From: Voacanga thouarsii
Lineage: Eukaryota; Streptophyta; Magnoliopsida; Gentianales; Apocynaceae
DNA: 64,000 nucleotides
NCBI GenBank assembly: GCA_026120185.1
Contig: JANUWF010003366.1
Coordinates: forward strand, 2,790,001 to 2,854,000
Direction: 5' to 3'
A program made the position numbers and the translations under genes. Positions 34,041-45,056 of this stretch are shown here, piece after piece. Positions within the stretch are counted from its first letter, which is position 1, and every line of letters starts with the position of its first letter. The notes below the pieces were generated by a model, which was not told the DNA's origin, searched no databases, and was given only the letters and a program-made list of their open reading frames with translations.

Positions 34041-34152
34041 TATGATGTGTTATGAGTATATGACAATCCTTAAGAAACAAAAATAATTTAAATTAATATT
34101 ATTTTAAATTGAAGGTTTAATTTAGATTGTGAAGAATTTCTTTCCAAATATA
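34041..34152 (+). repeat. direct repeat, left copy, in viral block
   Basis: About 110 bp highly similar to 38179-38272 in the same orientation (shared ATGTGTTRTGAGTATATGAC and GGTTTAATTTAGATTGTGAA). Confidence 0.8.
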
Positions 34153-34190
34153 TCAGGTCCAGTAGAGATACACCAATATATTTACCAATA

Positions 34191-34598
34191 ATGGATAATA
34201 GAATTAGAAATAGAAAGGAAGCATGTTTAGGAATTTTAGGAGGAAACCTCCAATATGGCAAATTAAAATTTAATATTTACCTAAGAATAGCTTATAATAT
34301 AAAAGATAAAGATTTTGATAAAACGTTAAGTTTATTACAAAATTTTAAAAGAAAATATTTTTTCTATGAAAATAATAGACCTTATTTTATAACTTATGCA
34401 ATATCATATGCAATTTCAAATAACCATCATTTTGATTGTTTCCATATAAAAGATATAATAGATTATCCTTACTTATTTAATGGTGTTTGTCAAGTTCAAG
34501 TACCTAGTTTACCTATAATCGAAGAAATAGATTCAACACCCTTAAATTTAGATTTGCAAGAAAAACCTTTAATTACAAAAAAATTATTTACCACCTAG
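34191..34598 (+). pseudogene. movement-protein-like fragment of endogenous caulimovirid
   Basis: 135 open codons. The body has the hydrophobic, Ile/Tyr-rich pattern of the C-terminal half of caulimovirid movement proteins (30K superfamily), with KLKFNIYLRIAYNI near residue 25 and ITYAISYAISN near 65. A short upstream frame starts at ATG 33994. Intact relatives move the virus through plasmodesmata. The N-terminal 30K core is not seen, so the call rests on position before the protease and on pattern. Confidence 0.5.
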
Positions 34599-34734
34599 GA
34601 TATCATTTACCAATACTCATATGATAAGTAATCCTATAAATAATACAAATAGTAAGACTATTATACCTCAAAATTATGAATTAAGTAATTACAAAATAAA
34701 AAGAGAATATTTTTGATGGAGTACAATTTAAACC

Positions 34735-35500
34735 TATTAATATTTTAATTGACACTGGAGCTAATGGAAACTATATAAGTCATAAATTATGTACTAATTT
34801 CCAAAAATTTCCTTTAGAAAATCCACATCAATATAATGAAGAAAAATATGAAATAAATGAAATTGTTGAAACATTATTAAAATTTGGAATAGAAATTATT
34901 AATATTAAATTATTAATTGAAAATGAAGGAATGAATGATACTCTAGAAATTATGCTAGGAACTACTTTCTTAGAAACGGTTAAAACCCTATCAAATAACT
35001 TCCTATGGCTTAAAAATTACATATCATGGAAAATTAATATACATACCAAAATGACAAGTCCTTATAGTATTTATATTCCGATAGGAATTACCTACAAAGA
35101 CTACAGTGCTGAATATTTTGCTGCATATATAGATAGTGGATCAGGATCATACTTATATAATGCTAATTATTTTTCTAAAGAATATCATCAGTCATTAAAA
35201 CATATTAAAGGAAAGGATATTTCAAATAATTTGATTGAAGTTTCTTTTGGAATAGAACAACCTATAATATTTTAGGATCATTTCTTATTAAATGTCCACC
35301 ATTTTATTTTTATAATACAGGTCTCAATATTCCATAAAGTTATTTTTAATACTCTTACTTATCAGATACATTTTAAAACACCTTGTCACCATTTAATTGT
35401 TGTTAAACGACTTAAAAAAAGCTTATGCTAAACCCTTTCCTATAAATTTTGTTTCCCGCACAGCCCAACGTGGTGATATTGGATACAGTAAAAAATTAAT
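34735..35500 (+). pseudogene. aspartic protease region of endogenous caulimovirid, plus-strand copy
   Basis: Contains a retropepsin-type active site (IDTGANGNYI) near 34750 and, in the 34931-35275 frame, a second aspartic-type box (IDSGSGSYL) near residue 70. A stop at 35273-35275 and a deletion interrupt it. From about 34945 to 35500 it is the inverted partner of 37437-38027. Confidence 0.65.
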
Positions 35501-35719
35501 AATTTTTCCTAAAGGAACACATTTATTCGGGTTTTTATCATTTTACTTTCCGACATTAATACATCTGTGACTTCCTCTGTCATACCTAGAATCTGTGCGA
35601 TATTTATGATGTCAGAAATATTATCCTGTATACTCAGAATCTGATTGTTCATATCTTCTAAAAGCTTAAGGATCCTTTATTTTGAGGTGGCCATTCCTAA
35701 AATGTAAAGACATATCTAT

Positions 35720-35968
35720 TCAAATATTAGCTTTTATTTCAAAATACCTTTGTCGTATCAAGTCTTTCTTGGCTTGATTAATATACACCAGATAAGATCG
35801 TGGTCGATGTCTTTTGAGTTTCCTGAGTTCATAATCAACTATCTCAAGATAAGCATAACATTGTTCAAGAGTCTCAAAGGAATCGACTGTCCCTTTGAAG
35901 TAATGGTAACATCCAGGAGTAATTAGCTCTTGTAGAACGTAATAATAATGAGTAGATTTAGACACCAT
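35720..35968 (-). CDS. small ORF downstream of caulimovirid RNase H
   Basis: 82 codons from ATG 35966-35968. The ATG overlaps the end of the pol reading frame by about 11 bases (pol tail LTREHGV). Tyr, Lys and Arg rich, no hydrophobic segment. I do not recognise a domain. Caulimovirids of the florendovirus type can carry a second ORF after pol; this is a candidate fragment of it. The overlap argues that this frame is genuinely viral. Confidence 0.5.
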   Translation of the reverse strand: MVSKSTHYYYVLQELITPGCYHYFKGTVDSFETLEQCYAYLEIVDYELRKLKRHRPRSYLVYINQAKKDLIRQRYFEIKANI

Positions 35969-36003
35969 GTTCTCTGGTCAGATAATTTGCTAAAACATTT
36001 TTG

Positions 36004-36627
36004 TTAGATTTTAATTTCAATATCAAATTGATATTCAGCTAATAAAGTTTGCCATCTAATTAGTCTTTTGTATTCAAGTTTAGATGGTAGATTATTTCTG
36101 ATAAAAGTTTTTACTTGTGTATTATCTGTTCTTAATAAGAGCCTTTTAGGTAAAAGAAAGTAATAAAGCTTCTGACAACTTTTAACTACGGCTAACAATT
36201 CTTTTTCATTAATATGATATCTTTTTTGTGTATCATTAAAAGTTCTTGAACAATATCTACAAATTAATTCTTTGTCATTATCTTTCTTTTTCAGAACTCC
36301 ACTCCAATAATTTTCAGAAGCATCAGTCTCTAAAATTAAATCATCCGTTTTTGCGGGCAATTGTAACTTTTGTAAAGTACTACATATTTGCTTAATTTTC
36401 TTAACATGAATTTCTAGTGTGGAATCAAAACTAAATATTTTATTTTGTTTTAGTAAATTTTGTAAAGGCTGTTTTAATTTAGCAAGATTTTCTATAAAAT
36501 CTGAAGCATAATTCAAAATTCCTAAAAAGTTTTGAACTTGCTTTTTATCGATCAATTTATTTGGAAAATTACTTAATTTTTCTAGAATATGAGGTTGTAA
36601 TTCTATTCCTTTACTGTCTATCATCAT
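36004..36627 (-). pseudogene. RNase H of endogenous caulimovirid
   Basis: 207 open codons covering the RT connection and RNase H: QNFLGILNYASDFI near 40, LETDASENYWSGVL near 105 (first Asp), RYHINEKELLAVV near 140 (Glu) and LLRTDNTQVKTFI near 165 (Asp). The active-site acids are present. A one-base frameshift at the end (about 36008) moves the tail out of frame. It degrades RNA in the RNA/DNA hybrid in intact viruses. Confidence 0.85.
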
Positions 36628-36639
36628 TCCTAGAAATTC

Positions 36640-37347
36640 TATCTTTTCTTACATTAATTTAGCTTTCTTTTCAGATAAGGTTAAACCATTCGTAATACAT
36701 AAATCACAAAATACATTTAAATGTTTCATATAAGCTTCTATAGAATTAGATACTATAAGGATATCATTAATATAAACAAATATAAACTCATAAGGTTTAA
36801 ATATGTTATCCATTTTTCGTAGAAATATCTGAGGTGCATTTTTAATCCAAAAGGCATTACTAACCACTCATATTGTCCCTGAGGGGTAGAAAATGACGTA
36901 TACTTTATACTATCTGGTTCCATTTTAACTTGCCAAAATCTACTTTTACAATCAAATTTAGAAAATATCTTTTTATTTCTTATCCAATTTATTAAGTTTT
37001 CTTTATGTGGTAGAAAATATCCATCAAATACTGTATTATTATTTAATTTTTTTATAAGTTATTACCATTCTAGCTTTTCCTTTAACAAATTTTGCAGGAT
37101 TTCTTACTATAAATGCAGGGGAACTATGAGGAGAATGGCTATCTTGTATTAGTTGTGCATCCAACAATTCTTTTATTTGTACTCTAAATTCTTTTTGATC
37201 TTCCTCATTATATCTCATAGGCTTCACTCTGATAATTTTGTCTTTATCTATCATTTCTAATTTAGCTGTAATCTTATCCTTATCCCAAAACTGAATAGGA
37301 TTATCTGTATAACACGGTCGTAGTTTTGATTTAATATTCTCTATCAA
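36640..37347 (-). pseudogene. reverse transcriptase of endogenous caulimovirid
   Basis: 37039-37347 has the RT entry region with HSPHSSPAFIVRN, typical of caulimovirids, and GKARMVITYKK. 36649-36867 has the palm with FVYINDILIVSN: the catalytic YxDD box reads Y-I-N-D, so the first of the paired aspartates is Asn. The middle (36868-37038) is in other frames with stops. Inactive. Confidence 0.85.
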
Positions 37348-37436
37348 TATTCAATAATCTCAACTCAATTTGATATCGTAACAAAGGTGAAAAAATCTCA
37401 ATTTGGTATTGTAATAAAGGTGTTACTTTAGCAAAA

Positions 37437-38027
37437 ATTAGTTTTTTACTGTATCCAATATCACCACGCTGGGCTGTGCGAGGAATAAAATTTATTGGAA
37501 AGGGTTTAGCATAAACTTTTTAAAGTCGTTTAACAACAATTAAATGGTGACAAGGTGTTTTAAAATGTATCTGATAAGTAAGGGTATAAAAAATAACTTT
37601 ATGGAATAATTGTAGAAAATTATTACCAAGTAAAATATTGAGACCTGTATTATAAAAATAAAATGGTGGACATTTAATAAGAAATGATCCTAATAATATT
37701 ATAGGTTGTTCTATTCTAGAAGAAACTTCAATCAAATTATTTGAAATATCCTTTCCTTTAATAGGTTTTAATGACTGATGATATTCTTTAGGAAAATAAT
37801 CAGCTTTACATAAGTATGATCCTGATCCACTATCTATATATGAAACAAAATATTTAGCTCTATAATCTTTGTAAGTAATTCCTATTGGAATATAAATACT
37901 ATAAGAACTTGTCATTTTGGTATGTATATTAATTTTCCATTATATGTAATTTTTAAGCCATAGGAAGTTACTTGATAGGGTTTAACCATTTCTAAGAAAG
38001 TAGTTCCCAGCATAATATCTTCAAAAT
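37437..38027 (-). pseudogene. aspartic protease region, minus-strand copy
   Basis: Frame 37520-37915 (ATG 37913-37915) has the IDSGSGSYL box near residue 29 and continues further than the plus copy (GNNFLQLF). It reads on towards the RT on the same strand, so this copy keeps the original protease-RT order. It is the inverted partner of 34945-35500. Confidence 0.75.
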
Positions 38028-38165
38028 ATTCTTTAGGAAAACAATCAGCTTAACATAAGTATGATCCTAATCCACTATCTATATATATAGCAAAATATTC
38101 AACTCTATAATCTTTGTAGGTAATTCCTATTGGAATATAAATACTATAAGGACTTGTCGTTTTGG
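38028..38165 (-). repeat. third partial copy of viral protease segment
   Basis: About 138 bp matching part of 37760-37925 in the same orientation, so a local tandem duplication with its own substitutions, including a stop where Leu-Cys stood. Confidence 0.75.
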
Positions 38166-38178
38166 TATGTATAAAATA

Positions 38179-38272
38179 AGATGTGTTGTGAGTATATGAC
38201 AACCCTCGAGAAACAAAAAATTTTTAAAGTGAAGGTTTAATTTAGATTGTGAAGAATTTCTTTCCAAATATA
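38179..38272 (+). repeat. direct repeat, right copy, in viral block
   Basis: Matches 34041-34152 in direct orientation; element G is inserted 11 bases beyond it. Confidence 0.8.
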
Positions 38273-38283
38273 AAATATCATTT

Positions 38284-39820
38284 TGATAGGGGCTAAATTA
38301 GTCATATTTTTTCTAATTATTTGAGGTTTTTTTGTGGTATATTTTATTCAATAACTAGTCATATTTCTTCATATTTGAGATTTTGCCCTTGAAAATGTGT
38401 TTTGTTCATTATTTCAGATGTTTAGGATAAAATGAAACAAAAACGTTGCAAAATAGAGGAGAGGTGGTGTTGGCTAGGGCCCTAGAACCGGCACTGGCCA
38501 TGCACTGTTGACGCAAACTTCAAGACGACGAAAAATTGTCAAAACAGAGTAAAACAGAGGGGAACTGGCGTCGACTCCAAGAGTCAAGGCAGTGCTGGCT
38601 ACATTCTGATCTTCATTGTGCAAAATTCGGAGAAAAATCGACGAACGAGTTGAGAAGCAGAACACAATCGGCGCCAGCTCCGAGAGTCAAGGCGGCGGCG
38701 ACTGTGCTCTGAAGCTAAGGCGGTGCTGTGATTTTTCTACGCAATTTTTGGTAATCTGTGGAGTTTTAGTATCTTCTAACTTCTACTCGGCCTAGAACAT
38801 TGTACCTACGAGTTTAGGCACTTCCTAAGCCTATAAATAGATGAAAATACAAGGGAAAATGGGAGAATTCATTGATCATCATAGAAAATCACTCAATCAA
38901 ATGAGGAATTCTTCAATTCAATGAGGGTTGTACAAGAAGGTCTTCAAAGGAAGAAGAAGAACGCTTGTCCATGAGTGCTTTCTTTTACTTTGTTTTCTTT
39001 TTCTTGAACAATGATGTGTTAATTGTTTTATTGTAAATTGACATTTTTGTAGATATTCATAATTTTTAGAGGTATTTGATCTTTTGATTAATTGATTGTT
39101 ACTCTTGGTATTTAATTAGTTGGGTTGATTGCGAGATTAATTGATTGTTTTCCATTAACTTGCTTGAGAATAGGGTTGATGGTGTCAATTTATTGATTTC
39201 ATATTTGTTGTCTTTTAACTTACCTGAGAATGTGGTTAATTGCTAAGGACAGAGTAATTAAAGGTTAATTGATGTCTGTTAAAGCATGGATTCATAGGTT
39301 AATTTCATGTTTTAAATTTGCCTGAGAATGGGACTTAAGTTAAGGATTGTGGTTAATGTAATTTTTTGGTAAGACTGGTTGAGACAGAGTATGTGATGCC
39401 AGGTTACCTAGAAGATAGGGGTTCATGGATTGGGAAAGAAGTGAGTCTACTTTAATCCTTCATGATGCCAAGAGAATGATTAGTTATGATAATGATTAGG
39501 TACGTTAAGGTTATGGTTGTCTAGACAATGGTTTATGTTACATAATTCTCCATCCTTAACATGTGTATATTTTTATTTTGATTTCCTTTTATTTTATTCT
39601 TTTATTTATTTTTCGCTTTATCGAGTCGGTTAAATAATGAAAGAAATGTGATTACTGTCTACTTATTCCTTGAGGATCGACACTCGTTTGAACCCTATGC
39701 TCAGTTAATGATGAGTACGCTTGCTCATATGTGTGATTTGGGTTGAACGATTTAATTTAAACTTAATTGAGAATGTGCTTAGTTTTTATATGATTTTTAC
39801 ACCCAAGTCCGGACACATCA
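38284..39820 (+). repeat. 5' LTR of element G
   Basis: 1537 bp; TATA-like CCTATAAATAGATG near 38829-38842. A shared segment of the LTR contains a GC-rich patch (38465-38730) with repeated GGCG/CCAGC words. Confidence 0.9.
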
Positions 39821-39826
39821 AGTTTT

Positions 39827-39844
39827 TGGCGCCGTTGCCAGGGA
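39827..39844 (+). promoter_or_regulatory. primer-binding site of element G
   Basis: TGGCGCCGTTGCCAGGGA, six bases after the LTR. Complementary to the 3' end of plant tRNA-Asp, as I remember it, with one mismatch. Confidence 0.8.
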
Positions 39845-40293
39845 ACAATATCATGAAAGTTTGGATTTTGTTGATTTAACCATGTAAATATGTATATACG
39901 TTCCTTGTATGAAGAAGTACCTATATTGTTGTTTGTATAATTGTATTGTAATTTCGCTATATGTTGTAAATATGTAAATAGGTATATACATGTTCATAAT
40001 CACTAACTTGTCTTTACATGTTTGTATATATTATATATTTAGTTATTTAATTTTACTAACTTTTTCTTCTTTTGATTTTGTTTTAAATATGAATTTTGGT
40101 TATCTAACTTTCTTCTTATCTTTTATAGGTGTACGCCGTGGAAAGCAATGAAATCATTTTTGCTGTTTGAAACAATTTTTATTTTGGTTGTTTTGTTTTG
40201 TTCTTTTTATCATGTCTTCATGAATTAAATTGCATTATTAATCATTATTTCATGTTCATCATTTTTCTTGCATTAAAAAAAAAAAAACATTAG

Positions 40294-41136
40294 TGTATTG
40301 ATGATAGATTGGCAAAATTACAAGCTCACATTGATGTTTTTAGTGAGACGTCATTAGAAGCATTAGTGAATTCTTTTGTTGCCAATACAAATTTATCTGT
40401 TCAGTGGCATGAAGAAGCTTCCCAATGATTGTGCAATCAAAGGAAACAATTAGTTAAAATTGTTGAGGAGACTCATGAGTTCATGCTAGCCCATACACTT
40501 AAACCAGAGAATCTCCAAGAAGCGAGAAGATGCTACGAGGGGCAATTATCCACTGTGGGAAGGGCGGTATTCAATTCTTCGCTATGTGCTAATAATCAAA
40601 ATCTCTCTTTGTCACATGATTTCTTAGGTTCCTCTCTTTTTTTGGAGAATATAGGTCCAAATAATGATGTGTTGACTTTAGCATACTTCAAGGAGTTAGA
40701 TCTTTCAACACTATATCGTAAGAAGTCCTTGGAGGATGGTGGAAATTTCTACCCTTCACCCCACTCAATGGGATGTAACTTAATTTTTGTAGATGTGTTG
40801 AAAAGTAAGGATTTTTTGATCCCATCCTTAAGAACTTAATTGCTAAGTTTTAAGGAGAATTTTAATTGTAAAAATTCTTTTGAAGGGTTAATTAGTGATT
40901 TCGAAGTTGATGCATCCGTTAGATAATCTGTGCATTTATATGTTGAAAAAGATAATTATGTGTCTAAAGGAATGTTAGAGAATGGAGTTTATGTGATTTT
41001 CTTTACTGACACAAATCGTTTTCCTGAACCTTCCATTTTTCAAAATCCTCCGTTCTTTTCACATTCATTATGCCTATCTTCTACTTGGAGCTTTAATCTC
41101 TTTTCCAAAGGTTTAATGAGGAAGTATAATGAGTAG
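40294..41136 (+). pseudogene. unknown ORF inside element G, about 280 codons with three stops
   Basis: One reading frame stays protein-like over 843 bases and is broken only by TGA near 40426, TAA at 40837-40839 and a TAA near 40921. The longest open part (40429-40839, 136 codons) includes KIVEETHEFMLAHTLKPENL near the start and LAYFKELDLSTLYRKKSLED further on. No zinc knuckle, protease or RT motif. No in-frame ATG is obvious before 40483. It is not the gag I would expect. It may be an element-specific accessory ORF or a captured host fragment; I do not recognise it. Confidence 0.5.
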
Positions 41137-41511
41137 AAAGAGTTTATATCATTATTTGTTGAGTCGCGTCTATTTGTTTTCTTTGGATTTTTAGTTTGTT
41201 TTCTTTTATCTTTGTGTGTTTTGATTTTGTTATTATTTTTCTTGTACTTCTCTATTCTCTACTATTTTCTTTCTTTTGTTTTTAATTTATTTTTCTTTTC
41301 TAGTTTTTATGCTTTGGTGTGCTCTTTTGTATTTTTCCTTTTAGGTACTGTGCCACTATCTCATTCTTCAAGCATTCAGATCTTATACGACACATTGCCA
41401 AACGAATGGACGTTTGTTTTTCTTATCTCTTCTCCTTTATATTTTTTGTCCCATGGCATTGTTTCTTTCTTGTTATATTTATTTGGCTATTGAGAACAAT
41501 GCCCAGTTTAA

Positions 41512-41523
41512 GTGTGGGGGAGT
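41512..41523 (+). promoter_or_regulatory. internal purine tract in element G
   Basis: AAGTGTGGGGGAG-type sequence (within 41510-41523) resembling the polypurine motif of this clade, but 1.4 kb upstream of the 3' LTR. A second, degenerate version (AAGTGTGGTGGA) lies at 42919-42930 just before the LTR. Confidence 0.5.
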
Positions 41524-42933
41524 GATTCGATTGAAAATTCTTCTATACATCATTCTTTTATACTTTCCTTCTTCTTGTGAGCAAAATTTTCAAAATTTTT
41601 TCTGATTTTCTTTAAAATTTCAAGCTGTATTTTTAATGCATGTCTTTATGATGGATTATAGAGCATATGTTCTAGATCATTTATGGCTTATGCATGACTT
41701 TTTGTACTCACTTGGACGAAGTAGTTCTTGATCAAATATTTTTCATTGTCCTTAAACCTGTTTTTCTACTAAAATTCATGGAGCATTCTAGAACTTACTT
41801 GAATATCTCTCGAGGAGAAATAAGAAAGACAGTCATCGTTTAACTTAGGGATGACGGTAATAGGTCTTTTTTGGATAGTTTAAGCTTTTCAAGCCTACCT
41901 ATTGTCATATTATTCCTAGTGCCTATTTTGAGCCTAAATGGTTTATTTATTTCATTAAAACCTATTCATTGCTTGTTTATGAGAGTTTGAATAATTTTTC
42001 AAATCTTTATACTCTTAATGGATGAAAGTATGTGTAAGAAAATGTTGAGGAAGGATGTTGGGATAAAAATCATGACTTGTTACTTTCAATCATGGATCAA
42101 TAATGAGTTGAGCTGGAAAGAGGAAAGGGAAGGAAGAAAGAGAAGAAAAAGAAAAGAGAGATTGAAAACAAGAAAAGAAAAGAAGAACAGCAGTAAGAGT
42201 GAAAAGAAAGAAAAAGAAAGAGAAGAGAAAACTTTTTGAAATAAGAAGAAAGAAAAGATCACAAAAGGGATGGTGATTGAGCTGTAAAAAGTTATGTTTA
42301 TATAAAGTATTTAACACCATTGTTGGAAATTTGAGTGATCTTGTGAAAGGAATAAAGAAGAGTTGAGAAAAAGAGAAAAAATGCAGGATTTGCTTGAAGT
42401 GCATAAGAATTACTGAATAAGGTTATGGTTTGATTGATTCTTGGAATAGGAGAGCAAGAAGAATTGGAAATTATTGATTCATTTTGGTTATCATTTTCTT
42501 GCGAACTCTCAGTTTCTTTGCTATTTGATTCTCCTATATTCTTCATTTGATAAGCTACATTACAAGCCTTTAGCCTTACATTACAAGCTTAAAAGTCCTA
42601 CTTGATTTGAGTAGAATCATAATGTGTCTCAGATTAGTGGAGAGAGTATATGAAAAGTAAGTATATGGAATGCATATTCTTTTTGAACTAAATTCTTTCC
42701 AATGGTTTGAGGATATTGTGAAGTATTGAGATGGTTCTACTAAGTCATTTATCACTAACACAAGTCTTGCATTAGTTGTGAAATATATAGTAAGCATATG
42801 TTCTATGTTCTTGAATTAAAGAAGCGTTAAAGATATTGTTTTGAAATTGATTGATTAAGTTAAATCTTGTGTTTTCCTACTTGTTCTTGATACTTTGCTT
42901 GAGGACAAGTAAAGAGCTAAGTGTGGTGGAATA

Positions 42934-44458
42934 TGATAGGGGCTAATTAGTCATGTTTTTCTTAATTATTTGAGGTTCTTTTGTGATATATTTTGTTCAA
43001 TAACTAATCATATTCCTTCATATTTGAGATTTTACCCTTGGAAAGGAGTTTTGTTCATTGTTTCAGATTTTTAGGGTAAAACAAAACAAAAACGTCACAA
43101 AACAGAGGAGAGGCGGCGCCGGCTAGGACCCTAGAACCGGTGCTGGCCATGCACTGTTGACGCAAACTTCAAGGATCAAAACAGAGCAAAACAGAGGGGA
43201 ACTGGCGCCAGCTCCAAAAGTCAAGGCGGCGCCGGCTACATTCTGGTCTTCATTGTGCAAAATTTGGAGAAAAATTGACGAACGAGTAGAAAAGCAAAAC
43301 ACAACCGGTGCCAGCTCCGAGAGCCAAGGCGGCGCTGGCTGTGCCCTGAAGCTAAAGCGGTGCTGTGATTTTTCTACGCGATTTTTGGTAATCTATAGAG
43401 TTTTAGTATCTTCCAACTTCTACTTGGCCAAGAACATTGTACCTACAAGTTTAGACACTTCCTAAGCCTATAAATAGATGAAAAATACAAGGGAAAAGGG
43501 GAGAATTCATTGATCATCATAGAAAATCACTCAATCAATGGAGGAATTCTTCAATTCAAGGAGGATTGTACAAGAAGGTCTTCAAAGGAAGAAGAATGAA
43601 GCTTGTCTATGAGTATTTTCTTTTACTTTATTTTCTTTTTCTTGAACAATGATGTGTTAATTGTTTTATTGTAATTTGACATTGTTGTAGATATTCATGA
43701 TTTTTAGAGGTATTTGATCTTTTGATTAATTGATTGTTACTCTTGGTATTTAATTAGTTGGGTTGATTGCGAGATTAATTGATTGTTTTCCATTAACTTG
43801 CTTGAAAATAGGGTTGATGGTATCAATTTATTGATTTCATATTTGTTGTCTTTTAACTTGCTTGAGAATGGGTTAATTGCTAATGACAGAGTAATTAAAG
43901 GTTAATTGATGTCTGTTAGAATATGGATTCATTGGTTAATTTCATATTTTAAGTTTGCCTGAGAATGAGACTTGAATTAAGGATTGTGGTTAATGCAATT
44001 TTTGGGTAAGACGGGTTGAGACAGAGTATGTGATGCCAAGTTATCTAGAAGATATGGGTTCATGGATTGGGAAAGAAGTGAGTCTACTTTAATCCTTCAT
44101 GATGCTAAGAAAATGATTAGTTATGATAATGATTAGGTACATAAAGGTTATGGTTGTCTAGACAATGGTTTAAGTTACATAATTCTCCATTCTTGACATG
44201 TGTATATTTTTATTTTGATTTCTTTTTATTTTATTCTTTTTATTTGTTTTTCGCTTTATCGAGTCAGTTAAATAATGAAAGAAAGGTGATTAATGTCTAC
44301 TTGTTCCTTGAGGATCGACACTCGTTTGAACCCTATGCTCAGTTAATGATGAGTACGCTTACTCATATGTGTTATTTAGATTGAATGATTTAATTTAAAC
44401 TTGATTGTGAATGTGCTTAGTTTTTGTATAATTTTTACACCCAAGTCCGGACACATCA
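42934..44458 (+). repeat. 3' LTR of element G
   Basis: 1525 bp, homologous along its whole length to 38284-39820, followed by CATTT. Confidence 0.9.
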
Positions 44459-44463
44459 CATTT

Positions 44464-44987
44464 AATGTAACTGTAGGATTGTGAAGAAAGATATCTTTTA
44501 CTCCTTCTTGTACCCAAAAGGGTAATTGGGATATTTCAAGAAAGTTTGGAGGAGAAAGATAGATTAAATTGAGGAGAAGTATCTTGTAAATAATTTATTT
44601 TTGGATATACACCAGTAAATATAATATACATATATACATACCTATGTACATACGTATGTACATATGTATTTATTCTTATCTAATTCTATAATATACTGTG
44701 TATGTATATATGTATATATACACATATATATGTATATACATACATATATATGTAGAAGTTTTTTTAATAAATCTGTATGTTTAAAATTATTTAATAAAAA
44801 TAATACTTTAATTAACAGTATATAAATTTTTTAAGTTATATAAATATAAAAATATTTTTATTATATTGAATTACGTTGTTTCATAAAAAAATTTAATATA
44901 ATTATTGTATTTTTATATTATATTATTGTTTTAAAAATTTGAAAGTTATTACGAATAGTTTCAATAAAAAAAAAGATTATAGTACAC
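44464..44987. other. AT-rich flank with TA/CA-type microsatellite
   Basis: No gene. 44625-44755 is an alternating pyrimidine-purine array (TACATA, TATGTA, TATATG words) with palindromic character. Confidence 0.6.
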
Positions 44988-45056
44988 AAAGTGGCTTGGC
45001 CCAGTGGTTGAGACACAGGGTCTCTATGTGTGAGGTCACGGGATTGAATCTTTGTT
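44988..45056 (+). repeat. tRNA-derived SINE head or tRNA-like relic
   Basis: The segment TGGCCCAGTGGTTGAGACAC resembles a tRNA-Leu type A box (TGGCCGAGTGGTTAAG). GGTCACGGGATTGAATC about 30 bases on resembles a B box. No acceptor stem closes, so it is not a functional tRNA. Best read as the polymerase III promoter part of a plant SINE. Confidence 0.45.

Larger units (their letters stand above)
33994..38283. mobile_element. endogenous caulimovirid (pararetrovirus) block, rearranged
   Basis: Integrated relic of a Caulimoviridae genome. A plus-strand part (33994-35500) holds movement-protein-like and protease sequence. A minus-strand part (38027 down to 35700) holds protease, reverse transcriptase, RNase H and a further ORF. 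The protease region is present in both orientations, making arms of a large inverted repeat. A third partial copy lies at 38028-38165. There are no LTRs. Florendovirus/petuvirus-like affinity is suggested by motif order; assignment to genus needs a search. All frames are interrupted. Confidence 0.8.
38284..44458 (+). mobile_element. LARD-type Ty3/gypsy derivative, element G
   Basis: Long LTRs (38284-39820 and 42934-44458) with TG...CA ends (TGATAGGGG, ACACATCA), a perfect 5-bp target duplication CATTT (38279-38283 and 44459-44463), PBS and polypurine region. The 3.1-kb interior lacks protease, RT, RNase H and integrase, so it must have been moved in trans. The PBS and the AAGTGTGGGGGAG-type purine tract are typical of Tat/Ogre-clade gypsy elements and their LARD derivatives. 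LTRs differ at roughly one base in 10-15 in the parts compared. Confidence 0.9.

Noticed and set aside
34735..35275. Retropepsin of an LTR retrotransposon
   Set aside because: No LTRs, and the following RT/RNase H on the paired copy has caulimovirid motifs, so the viral assignment fits better.
41212..41605. Membrane-protein-like frames (very Phe/Leu rich)
   Set aside because: T-rich stretch of element G translated in three frames gives apparent hydrophobic segments in each; compositional artefact.
42018..42404. Lys/Glu-rich frame and its antisense Ser/Phe-rich frame
   Set aside because: Purine-rich low-complexity DNA within element G; both readings follow composition.
44990..45056. Functional tRNA gene
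   Set aside because: A-box and B-box-like words are present, but no acceptor stem or anticodon arm could be folded; SINE head is the better reading.
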